Below, piece after piece: positions 23,535 to 31,517 of a DNA stretch of 43,746 nt (the first letter of the stretch is position 1; the number at the start of each line of letters is the position of its first letter). This stretch comes from Bacillota bacterium (GTDB lineage: Bacteria; Bacillota; Clostridia; Christensenellales; CAG-138), in the NCBI GenBank assembly GCA_023395595.1, contig JAEWYO010000007.1, positions 1 to 43,746 of the forward strand, written 5' to 3'. A model generated the notes under the pieces. The model saw only the letters and a list, made by a program, of their open reading frames with translations. It did not search any database and was not told the DNA's origin. A program made the position numbers and the translations under genes.

Positions 23535-25304
23535 CTATAACACGGCAAACTGACTTTGATACAGTTCGGCATAAAACCCGTTTTGCGCAAGCAGTTCCTC
23601 GTGCCTGCCGCGCTCAATCACCTTGCCGTCTTTCATCACGAGAATCACGTCCGCCTCGCGGATGGTTGAGAGCCGGTGTGCCACCACGATGCTGGTTCTG
23701 CCCTCCATCAGCCGCGAGAATGCGGCTTGCACGCGCTGCTCGGTTCGGGTGTCGATGGAGCTCGTCGCCTCGTCGAGAATCAGCACCGGCGGCAGGCGCA
23801 GCATCACGCGCGTGATGCAAAGCAGCTGCTTTTGCCCTTGGGAGAGGCTGCCGTCCTCGCCGATCACGGTGTCGTATCCTTTCGGCAGGCGCATGATGAA
23901 CCCGTGCGCGCGGGCGGCCTTCGCGGCGGCGATGATCTCCTCCTCCGTTGCGTCCGGTTTCCCGAGGGTGATATTTTCGCGAATCGTGCCCGCCTTGAGC
24001 CACGTCTCCTGCAAAACCATGCCATACCCGCTTCTGAGGCTCTTTCGCGTGATGGAACGGATGTCCGTCCCCTCCACGCGCACCGCGCCGCCGGTCACAT
24101 CATAAAAGCGCATCAACAGATTGATGATCGTCGTCTTGCCGCAGCCGGTCGGACCCACAATCGCGATACGCTGTCCGGGTTTGACGCTCAGATTGAGCTG
24201 CTCGATAAACGCGCGCTGCTCGTCATATGAAAACGCAACGTTATCGAGTTCAATATTGCCTTGCATCTGTTCGAGCACGGCGGCATCCGCCGCGTCCGGC
24301 TGCTCCGGCGTTTCCTCGATGAGCGCAAAGATGCGCCCCGCACAGGCAAACGCGTTTTGCAGCTCCGTCACCACGCCGCTAATCTCGTTAAACGGCTTGG
24401 TATACTGCGCGGCATAGCTCAAAAACACCGAAAGCTGACCCACGGAGAACGCGCCGCCGGTTGCAATCGCCGTCAGTGCGCCCGCCAGCGCAACACCGGC
24501 ATAGACCAGCGCGTTGATAAAGCGCGTCGTGGGGTTGGTGATGGAGGAATAAAACGTCGCGTTGAGATAATCCTGCGCCAGACGATCATTGATCCCGTCA
24601 AATGTTGCCTGCGATTGTGCCGAATGCGAAAATGCCTGCACCACCTTCTGGTTTTTGATCATCTCGTCGAGATAACCCGTCTGCTCGGCGCGTGTATCCG
24701 AAAGTGCGCGGAACATCCGGTAGGTGCGGGACGCGATCACCCGCGCGGAGACCAGCGATAGCGGCGTGAGCAAAATCACCACAAGCCCCGTCTTCCAATC
24801 GATGACGAGCATGAATACCAGCGTGCCGAGAATGGTCATGATGCCGGTGAACAACTGCGAAAAGCCGAGTAGCAGCCCGTCCGCAAACGCGTCCGCGTCG
24901 GCAATTACGCGGCTGACGATCTCGCCGTAAGCATGGGAATCAAGATAGCGCAATGGAAGACGTTCGATGGTTTCAAACGCGCGCGTGCGCAGATCCCGCA
25001 CTACACCAAATGTCATACGGTTGTTGAGAATGCCCATCAGCCACTGCAGCACAGCGGTGCCGCCCGCAATCGCGCAGGCTTCCACCAGAATGCGCAGGAT
25101 TGCGTCGAACTGCACTTGACCTTTGCCGGCGATGAGGTCGATGGCGCGGCCGATCAAGATCGGCACATACAGCGCCGCTGCGACCGAAACCAGCGCAAGC
25201 AGCAGCGAAAGCACAAGCAGGAGGCGATAACCCCTGAGCGCCAGCAGGATCTTTTTGAGTACACCTTTGTCCACACGGGCGGCTTGCTTTGTTTTGTTAC
25301 GCAT
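23535..25304 (-). CDS. Heterodimeric ABC exporter, half with catalytic Glu
   Basis: This 589-residue type IV ABC half-transporter has an N-terminal six-helix membrane domain (about residues 20-320) and a C-terminal ATPase. Walker A is GPTGCGKTT, Walker B is VLILDEATSSID with the catalytic Glu, and the signature is degenerate: LSQGQ, not LSGGQ. The partner upstream has the reverse pattern, which is the known asymmetry of BmrCD/LmrCD/TM287-288-type exporters. Substrate is unknown; drugs, lipids or peptides are typical. The start at 25302-25304 overlaps the partner by 8 bases. No clear terminator is seen after it. Confidence 0.9.
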   Translation of the reverse strand: MRNKTKQAARVDKGVLKKILLALRGYRLLLVLSLLLALVSVAAALYVPILIGRAIDLIAGKGQVQFDAILRILVEACAIAGGTAVLQWLMGILNNRMTFGVVRDLRTRAFETIERLPLRYLDSHAYGEIVSRVIADADAFADGLLLGFSQLFTGIMTILGTLVFMLVIDWKTGLVVILLTPLSLVSARVIASRTYRMFRALSDTRAEQTGYLDEMIKNQKVVQAFSHSAQSQATFDGINDRLAQDYLNATFYSSITNPTTRFINALVYAGVALAGALTAIATGGAFSVGQLSVFLSYAAQYTKPFNEISGVVTELQNAFACAGRIFALIEETPEQPDAADAAVLEQMQGNIELDNVAFSYDEQRAFIEQLNLSVKPGQRIAIVGPTGCGKTTIINLLMRFYDVTGGAVRVEGTDIRSITRKSLRSGYGMVLQETWLKAGTIRENITLGKPDATEEEIIAAAKAARAHGFIMRLPKGYDTVIGEDGSLSQGQKQLLCITRVMLRLPPVLILDEATSSIDTRTEQRVQAAFSRLMEGRTSIVVAHRLSTIREADVILVMKDGKVIERGRHEELLAQNGFYAELYQSQFAVL

Positions 25305-27069
25305 GTGCCGCCTCCCGTTCAAACTGTGTCTCATAGATCTCCCGGTAGACAGGGCAAGACGAGAGCAGTTCATCGCTGGTGCCGAGGCCCGCCACGCCGC
25401 CATCCTCCAGCACGAGGATTTGGTCAGCATAAAGCACCGAGGACGCGCGCTGGGAGACGATAAACACCGTCGGACTTCCTTTCATGCCGCGAATGCTCGC
25501 GCGCAGCCTTGCGTCCGTTGCGTAGTCCAGCGCGGAGGCGCTGTCGTCCAGAATCAGAATCTCCGGTTTGCGCACCAGCGCGCGGGCGATGGTCAACCGC
25601 TGCTTTTGCCCGCCGGAGAGATTCCTCCCGCCCTGCTCGATCTCGGCATCCAGCCCGCCTTTTTCCGCGATGCTATCCTGCACCTGCGCGAGCGTCAGCG
25701 CCTGCCAAATTTCCTCGTCCGTCGCGTCCGGTTTGCCCCAGCGGATGTTTTCCCGCACGCTGCCGGAAAAGAGCGCCGCGCTCTGCGGCACGATGCCGAT
25801 TTTCTGCCGCAGCTCATCCAGCGGATAGTCCTTCACGTCGATGCCAAACACCCGCACGACTCCCTCGCTTGCGTCATAAAACCGCGGGATGAGGTTGACC
25901 AGCGAGCTTTTGCCAGCACCCGTGCCGCCGATGATACCGACGGTCTGCCCGCGCAAAACGGTGAGATCGATGCCGGAGAGCGCTTCCTCCGCGCCCGCAT
26001 AGTAGCGCAAGCCGACCGCGCGAAACTCCACAGCGGCACTGCCTTTGGGCTCGGCCGTGCGCACATCGGGCGAATGCATGCTAGATGGCATCTCGAGTAC
26101 TTGCTGGATGCGGTTTCCGCTGGCGATGGATTTGTTGATCGTGATGATCAAACTCGCGAGCTTGACCAGCTCCACAAGGATCTGGCTCATGTAGTTATAG
26201 AGCGCGACCACCTCGCCTTGCGTGAGCGCACCCGCCTGCACGCGGATTGCACCAACCCAGATGAGCAGCGCGATGGCAATGTTGATGATGACGTATGTTG
26301 CGGGATTGAGGAGCGCGGCGATGCGGCCGACCGCGCGCTGCATCGAAAACAGCAGCCCGTTTTCGTGGCGGAAGTCGCCCGTTTCGCTTTCCTCCAGCCC
26401 GAAGGCACGCACCACGCGCACGCCGACGAGATTTTGCCGCACGGCGCCGACGATACGATCCAACCGCGTCTGCACCGCGCGATAGAGCGGAATGCACACC
26501 AGCATCACCGCAAACACGGCGATAGCGAGCAGCGGAATTGCCCCGGCAAACACAAGCGCTGCTTTTGCATCCACAGTGAACGCCATAATCGCCGCGCCAA
26601 ACACGATAAACGGCGAGCGCAAAAGCAAGCGTAGCGTGAGGTTCACGCCCGTTTGCGCCTGGTTGCTATCACTCGTGAGCCGGGTCACCAGCGTGGAGAC
26701 GCCGACCGTGTCCAGATCGGAAAACGAAAGCGACTGAATCTTCTCAAACAGCGCGCGCTTGACCTCTTTGCCAAAGCCCGCCGCCGCCTTTGCCGCATAG
26801 TATTGCGCGGTGATCGAGCTCACCAGCCCCGCCAGCGCAAGCCCCGCCAGCAGCAGGCACATGCGGATGATAAATCCCCGATCACCGCCCGCGATGCCGC
26901 GGTCGATCAGCGCCGCCATGACGAGCGGCACAGCAAGCTCCAGCCCCGCCTCAAATAATTTGAACAGCGGGCTTAGGATGCTTTCCTTTCGATAGTCTTT
27001 TAAGTGCTTTAATAATGATTTCAAGTTCTTATTTGCTCTCTTTGCTTCTCTTCTTGTTCCTATATACAT
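25297..27069 (-). CDS. Heterodimeric ABC exporter, half with degenerate Walker B
   Basis: This ABC half-transporter has a six-helix membrane domain and an ATPase with Walker A GGTGAGKSS, a canonical signature LSGGQKQR, and Walker B ILILDDSASALD. The catalytic Glu is replaced by Asp there. Its Walker sites pair with the degenerate signature of the partner, forming the inactive site, while its LSGGQ completes the partner's active site. The start is uncertain. ATG 27093 lies inside the -10 element and is rejected. ATG 27069 is used here. A TTG at 27024 would give the N terminus most typical of the family (LKSLLKHLKDYRKE). Confidence 0.88.
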   Translation of the reverse strand: MYIGTRREAKRANKNLKSLLKHLKDYRKESILSPLFKLFEAGLELAVPLVMAALIDRGIAGGDRGFIIRMCLLLAGLALAGLVSSITAQYYAAKAAAGFGKEVKRALFEKIQSLSFSDLDTVGVSTLVTRLTSDSNQAQTGVNLTLRLLLRSPFIVFGAAIMAFTVDAKAALVFAGAIPLLAIAVFAVMLVCIPLYRAVQTRLDRIVGAVRQNLVGVRVVRAFGLEESETGDFRHENGLLFSMQRAVGRIAALLNPATYVIINIAIALLIWVGAIRVQAGALTQGEVVALYNYMSQILVELVKLASLIITINKSIASGNRIQQVLEMPSSMHSPDVRTAEPKGSAAVEFRAVGLRYYAGAEEALSGIDLTVLRGQTVGIIGGTGAGKSSLVNLIPRFYDASEGVVRVFGIDVKDYPLDELRQKIGIVPQSAALFSGSVRENIRWGKPDATDEEIWQALTLAQVQDSIAEKGGLDAEIEQGGRNLSGGQKQRLTIARALVRKPEILILDDSASALDYATDARLRASIRGMKGSPTVFIVSQRASSVLYADQILVLEDGGVAGLGTSDELLSSCPVYREIYETQFEREAAHA

Positions 27070-27091
27070 ATCATCTGTACATATCCTAGTC

Positions 27092-27100
27092 ATTATATCA
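27092..27100 (-). promoter_or_regulatory. Extended -10 promoter of the ABC exporter operon
   Basis: On the minus strand TGATATAAT combines an extended TG with a perfect TATAAT (27092-27097). No good -35 is present. The predicted start near 27085 leaves a purine-rich leader. Confidence 0.5.
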
Positions 27101-27275
27101 TCTCATCGAGCGCTTGCCGCCCGCGATCCGTTTTTTTATGTTTCATTTTTCAACATATGCCGTAAAAGAGCAACAACTGCCGAAATTCGCATTTTCGAAT
27201 CAATATATTTTCGTCAAAATCGCCGATCAATCCGCGTTTTCTTTACACGACCGAATTTCTATGTTGGTTTTATTC

Positions 27276-27303
27276 TTGACAAATTATTATATTCGTGTAT
27301 AAC
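27276..27303 (+). promoter_or_regulatory. Sigma-A promoter of the ATP synthase operon
   Basis: A perfect TTGACA (27276-27281), a 16-base spacer and TATAAC (27298-27303) predict a start near 27310 and a leader of about 250 bases. Confidence 0.75.
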
Positions 27304-27561
27304 AGTACTGTGTTATCGATTCCGTGGTGCACGATCCTACCGGGTCGCGTAACTTTACTTCGGTATGATTCTGCCGGTCAGGCTTTGACATTCGAATGTC
27401 AAAGTTGTAGAATGCTGGTATTAATATCCTGTCTTTGGCGTCGCTGCCGAATCTGCGAACACATCTGTGGATCACGGGCGCACCTTCGCTGAGCGGGATT
27501 TTTGTCTTGATTTGGGTCAGTTTATCATGCGTCCCAGATCGATTGCAGGAGGTAGGAACGA
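27304..27561 (+). other. Long ATP synthase leader with a perfect 22-base palindrome
   Basis: No gene with a ribosome-binding site is seen. The standout element is the perfect palindrome CTTTGACATTC / GAATGTCAAAG at 27383-27404. As RNA it forms a 9-base-pair stem with a UCGA loop; as DNA it is a candidate operator. A weaker 6-base-pair hairpin lies near 27340-27360. Confidence 0.5.
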
Positions 27562-27831
27562 ATGAGCGGTTTTTTGATTGGCCTTGTTTGCGGCGCTGGC
27601 GAGCTTTTTTTGCTCACACGGGTCACAAAGGCGGTCTCCGCGGGTCGTTCCCTCCAAACCGTTGCACTCGTTTTCGCAAAAATTTTGCTCTTTGCCGCGG
27701 CTCTGGTGCCCGTTGCGCTGTTTTTCCGGCGTGAGCTGCTTTGGTGCGGCATTGGAATTTCATCCGTCCTCGTCGTCGGCGCTGTTGTTGTCAACGTGCT
27801 CATGCGCAGAAACGGGAAAGGAGACCGGTAA
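27562..27831 (+). CDS. Small membrane protein at the atpI position of the ATP synthase operon
   Basis: This 89-residue protein has three hydrophobic segments (about residues 2-20, 32-55 and 60-82) and a basic C terminus RRNGKGDR. The position directly before atpB is where atpI lies in many operons, and AtpI helps c-ring assembly. The sequence is short for AtpI and I cannot assign the family from motifs, so the role is inferred from position. CAGGAGGTAGG precedes the start, and its stop codon abuts the atpB start. Confidence 0.65.
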   Translation: MSGFLIGLVCGAGELFLLTRVTKAVSAGRSLQTVALVFAKILLFAAALVPVALFFRRELLWCGIGISSVLVVGAVVVNVLMRRNGKGDR

Positions 27832-28740
27832 ATGCAATTCATCATGCCTTCCGTCGGAAAATGGATCGCCATCGCGCTCTCGTTGCTGCTCGGTATATCC
27901 GCGCTCGTTTTGCGCGCACGCATCGCGCAGCCGGAGAAGACGGAAGAAGGCTACAAATCAGCAAAGAAGAAACGCAACCTGCTGATGATGGCAGGCGTGC
28001 TGTTGCTTTGGCTCGGCAGCGGGCTCTTCCTCGGATGCTTTAGCGCCGGGGAACGGGTGTTTCAGGTTGCAATCAGTCCGGAGCGCATGAATGTCTTCGG
28101 GCTGTCCGTGAGTTCCACCGTGTTTGTCTCGTGGATTGTCATCGCGGCGCTTGCGCTGATTGCGCTTTTGCTGCGCGTCTTCGTGATCCCCCGCTTTCAG
28201 GAGACACCGCGCGGCATTCAGCTTGTGCTCGAAACCGCGGTCAGCGCCATCAACGACCTGACAAAGGAAAAGTACGGGCACGCAAACGAAGGCCTCGCTT
28301 CCTATTTCTTCGCGCTGGCCGCGCTGTTCATCGGTTCCGCAATCGTAGAGCTCTTCGGGTTTCGTCCGCCGACAACCGATTTGAGCATGACGTTCTCGTA
28401 TGCGCTGGTGACGTTTGTGCTCATCAACGTCTATGGCATCTATAAAAAAGGTGTCAAAGGGCGACTCCAGAGCTTTATCCGGCCAAAGGCGATCATCGCG
28501 CCGTTTAAGCTGCTCTCCGACCTTGCGGTGCCAATTTCGCTTGCTTGCCGACTCTTTGGCAATATGCTCGGCGGTATGGTCGTGGTCGAGTTGATCTATT
28601 TCGCGCTTGGCGCGTTCTCGGTCGGTATTCCCGCGGTGCTGGGGCTGTATTTCAACGCCTTCCATCCGCTGATCCAGTTTTTCATCTTCATCAACCTGTC
28701 CCTGACCTTCATCGGAGAAGCGGTTGAAGAAGTTGAGTGA
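27832..28740 (+). CDS. atpB: F-type ATP synthase subunit a
   Basis: This 302-residue Fo subunit forms the ion half-channels beside the c-ring. The essential arginine is in SLACRLFGNMLGG at about residue 240. The C-terminal helix pair reads FNAFHPLIQFFIFINLSL and ends in an unusually acidic EAVEEVE. The protein is longer than usual (about 220-270): the first 75 residues add two hydrophobic segments separated by a charged loop (EKTEEGYKSAKKKRN). The start shares its position with the stop of the upstream gene, and GAAAGGAGA lies upstream. Confidence 0.93.
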   Translation: MQFIMPSVGKWIAIALSLLLGISALVLRARIAQPEKTEEGYKSAKKKRNLLMMAGVLLLWLGSGLFLGCFSAGERVFQVAISPERMNVFGLSVSSTVFVSWIVIAALALIALLLRVFVIPRFQETPRGIQLVLETAVSAINDLTKEKYGHANEGLASYFFALAALFIGSAIVELFGFRPPTTDLSMTFSYALVTFVLINVYGIYKKGVKGRLQSFIRPKAIIAPFKLLSDLAVPISLACRLFGNMLGGMVVVELIYFALGAFSVGIPAVLGLYFNAFHPLIQFFIFINLSLTFIGEAVEEVE

Positions 28741-28820
28741 TTCAACCGTGCCAAACCTGTAAAATTCCCCGGCTGAGCCGGAAACCATTTGTTTAGTATT
28801 ATTTTAGGAGGATTCTTACC

Positions 28821-29054
28821 ATGACGGATATCGGATTGATCGCAATCGGCGCTGGCCTCGCGGTGCTCACCGGCGCAGGCGCAGGCCTCGGCATGGGTAT
28901 CGCTACCGGCAAAGCCGTGGAAGCGGTAGCCCGCCAGCCGGAAGCAAACAGTAAGATCAATGCATTGCTGCTGCTCGGTCTCGCGCTGACCGAGTCCACC
29001 GCCATCTACGGCTTTGTCACCGCACTTGTCATGATCTTCACGATGGGCAAATAA
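28821..29054 (+). CDS. atpE: F-type ATP synthase subunit c
   Basis: This 77-residue hairpin proteolipid forms the rotor ring. Helix one carries the GxGxG series (GAGAGLGMGIATG), the polar loop is ARQPEA (37-42), and helix two carries the ion-binding carboxylate Glu58 in LALTESTAIYG. The E-S-T triplet (58-60) is that of sodium-binding c subunits, but the helix-one glutamine of the sodium motif is replaced by Met25. Coupling ion is therefore ambiguous. TAGGAGGATTC precedes the start. Confidence 0.95.
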   Translation: MTDIGLIAIGAGLAVLTGAGAGLGMGIATGKAVEAVARQPEANSKINALLLLGLALTESTAIYGFVTALVMIFTMGK

Positions 29055-29075
29055 CGTCGCCAAAAGGGGTATCCC

Positions 29076-29552
29076 ATGGAATTTCACCTGATCGATTTTA
29101 TCGAGCACGCGCTCAATCTGCTCATTCTCTTCCTCTTGCTGCGCCACTTTTTATACAAGCCGGTGAGCAAGTTTATGGCGGAGCGCGAAGCAAGTTTTGC
29201 GCGCGAGCGAGAGCAGCTCGACGCGAGTCGAAACGAGGCAAATGTGCTCAAGGCACAATATGAAACCTCGATGAAAAACGCGCGGCTTGACGCGGAGCAT
29301 ATCGCAGAGGAGCGCCGCAAGGCAGCCGAACGCGAGGCGGAAGATCTCCGCAAAAAAGCCAAGCAGGACGCGCAGGGCATTCTTTCCGATGCCATGCATC
29401 AAGCCGTTGCCGAACGCGAAGGCATGATGAACGAGCTCAAGACGCAGACCGCAGAGCTCGCCGTGGACATCGCAGGAAAGATTCTCGAGCGTGAAGTCAC
29501 GCAGGAGGACCACCAGCGCATCATCGACAGCTTTTTCGATAAGGTCGGCTAA
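29076..29552 (+). CDS. atpF: F-type ATP synthase subunit b
   Basis: This 158-residue peripheral stalk subunit has one N-terminal membrane helix (about residues 8-26, EHALNLLILFLLLRHFLYKP) followed by a long charged coiled coil and a C-terminal segment (AVDIAGKILEREVTQEDH) typical of the delta-contacting end. It normally binds the delta C-terminal domain, which in this operon is fused to alpha. AAAAGGGGTATC precedes the start. The 132 bases after it hold no room for a delta gene. Confidence 0.93.
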   Translation: MEFHLIDFIEHALNLLILFLLLRHFLYKPVSKFMAEREASFAREREQLDASRNEANVLKAQYETSMKNARLDAEHIAEERRKAAEREAEDLRKKAKQDAQGILSDAMHQAVAEREGMMNELKTQTAELAVDIAGKILEREVTQEDHQRIIDSFFDKVG

Positions 29553-29684
29553 GGCTGCGCTTTGGCTGCGCACCGGGGCAAGGCCGTCCGTTTAGATTGG
29601 CCAGCTTTTGCGTTTTTTTGTGATACGCTGGCGCGCATGGCTCGTACAGCACCTGAACTCTTTTGTTAGGAAAGTGAGCTCCGT

Positions 29685-31475
29685 ATGGCTCTAAGAGGCG
29701 AATTATACACCGCCGGCCCGTTCGGCGAAGAACAAATTGAGTCCGTCAAGCGGCACTTCAACGAGATGCTCGGCCAGGAGGTTTCCTTCGAGGTCAAGCA
29801 AAACGAAACGCTGATCGGCGGTTTTCTCGCCATCATTGACGGAAAGATTTATGACGCAAGCGTTGCCTACCGCATCAAGGAAGCGCAGCACCTGCTGGTG
29901 AGCAACAGTGTCTCCGGCGCGGAGATCACGGCGGAAAACGTCCGCCTCACTGGAAGCGAACAAAAGCCGCTCCACAACAGCGCTTCGGACATCGGTAAAA
30001 CGCTCAGGCGCCGCATCAACACATTTGAAAACAAATCGGCTGTCTATGAGTACGGCATCGTCACCAGCGTTGGCGACGGCGTTGTGCGCGTGGAGGGTCT
30101 TTCGCATACCCGATACGGTGAACAGATCGCCTTTGAAAACGATGTCTACGGCATGACCATGGATCTTGAGCTGGACGGTGTTGGCGCGGTTCTGCTCAAC
30201 GGTCAGGACAGCGTCCGCGTTGGTGAACGAGTCTATGGCACCGGCCGCGTGGTCGAGGTTCCCGTTGGAGACGAATTGCTGGGCCGCGTGGTCAACCCCA
30301 TCGGTATGCCGCTGGACAACAAGCCCCTCAATGCCGCGCGGTATCGCCCCGTGGAATCCCCTGCGCCGCGTATCATCGACCGTCAGGCGGTCAACGAACC
30401 GCTCATGACGGGGCTTCTCGCGGTGGACAGCATCATCCCCATCGGACGCGGTCAGCGTGAGCTGATCATCGGCGACCGGCAGACGGGCAAATCCACCATC
30501 GCCATCGATACCATCATCAACCAACGCGGCAAGAACGTGAATTGCGTCTATGTCGCCATCGGGCAAAAGCTCTCCACCGTCGCGCAGCTATATGAGACGC
30601 TGCAATCGGCCGGCGCGATGGACTATACCGTCATCGTCGTTGCCAACGCAAGTGACTGCGCGGCGATGCAGTATCTCGCGCCCTACGCGGGCTGCGCGAT
30701 TGCCGAGCAGTTCATGTATGACGGCAAGGATGCGCTGGTCATCTATGATGACCTAAGCAAGCACGCGGTGGCATATCGCGCCATGTCCCTGTTGCTCCAT
30801 CGCCCGCCGGGACGCGAAGCATATCCCGGAGACGTGTTTTATCTGCATAGCCGCCTGCTGGAGCGCGCGGGTCACCTCAGCGAGGCAAACGGCGGCGGTT
30901 CGTTGACCGCGCTGCCCATCGTTGAGACGATGGCGAGCGATATCTCCGCCTATATTCCGACCAACGTGATCTCGATTACGGACGGCCAGATCTATCTTGA
31001 GCCGGAGCTGTTCCATTCCGGCGTGCGCCCGGCGGTCAACGTCGGACTCTCGGTCTCCCGTGTTGGCAGCGCCGCGCAGAAAAAGGCGATGCGCAAGGTG
31101 GTCAAAAAACTCCGCCTGACGCTCGCACAATACCGCGAGCTGCAGATCTTCGCGCAGTTTGGCTCGGATATCGACAGCGTGACCAAGGAAATTCTTGACA
31201 ACGGCGACCGCCTCAGCGAAACACTCAAGCAAAACCAGCACGAGCCGCTCCAGATGAGCGAGCAGGTGCTGCTGCTCTACGCCGTCATGAACGGCTATCT
31301 CAAGGAAGTTCCCTCGCCGCATGTGCGCTCGTTTCAAAAGGGGCTGCTGCAATACGCACGCCGCAACTACAGCGCCGTACTCGACGAGATTGAGGAAAGC
31401 GGAGATTTGACCGACGAAACCGCCGAAGAGCTCCGCGCCGCGATTGAAAACTATCACCTGACCTGTCAGGCATAG
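29685..31475 (+). CDS. atpA: ATP synthase alpha subunit with fused delta C-terminal domain
   Basis: This protein has 596 residues, against about 500-515 for normal alpha subunits. Residues 6-72 match the C-terminal domain of subunit delta: LYTAGPFGEEQIESVKRHF, then VSFEVKQNETLIGGFLAII, then DASVAYRIKEAQHLL. A linker of about 28 residues leads into a complete alpha subunit beginning near SDIGKTLRRRI. The P-loop is GDRQTGKST at 263-271, about 94 residues later than usual. Alpha is the non-catalytic nucleotide-binding subunit of F1. No separate delta gene exists between atpF and here. The reading frame is uninterrupted and the ATG at 29685 is preceded by AGGAAAGTGAGC. The delta N-terminal domain, which normally grips the alpha crown, is missing. 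Confidence 0.9.
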   Translation: MALRGELYTAGPFGEEQIESVKRHFNEMLGQEVSFEVKQNETLIGGFLAIIDGKIYDASVAYRIKEAQHLLVSNSVSGAEITAENVRLTGSEQKPLHNSASDIGKTLRRRINTFENKSAVYEYGIVTSVGDGVVRVEGLSHTRYGEQIAFENDVYGMTMDLELDGVGAVLLNGQDSVRVGERVYGTGRVVEVPVGDELLGRVVNPIGMPLDNKPLNAARYRPVESPAPRIIDRQAVNEPLMTGLLAVDSIIPIGRGQRELIIGDRQTGKSTIAIDTIINQRGKNVNCVYVAIGQKLSTVAQLYETLQSAGAMDYTVIVVANASDCAAMQYLAPYAGCAIAEQFMYDGKDALVIYDDLSKHAVAYRAMSLLLHRPPGREAYPGDVFYLHSRLLERAGHLSEANGGGSLTALPIVETMASDISAYIPTNVISITDGQIYLEPELFHSGVRPAVNVGLSVSRVGSAAQKKAMRKVVKKLRLTLAQYRELQIFAQFGSDIDSVTKEILDNGDRLSETLKQNQHEPLQMSEQVLLLYAVMNGYLKEVPSPHVRSFQKGLLQYARRNYSAVLDEIEESGDLTDETAEELRAAIENYHLTCQA

Positions 31476-31517
31476 CGCAACCCAGCCCGAACCCGCACCG
31501 AAAGGAGGCTCTGCCCG

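Noticed and set aside
29553..29684. A separate or degraded atpH gene between atpF and atpA
   Set aside because: Only 132 bases are available and no frame there resembles the delta N-terminal domain; the delta C-terminal part is in frame with alpha.
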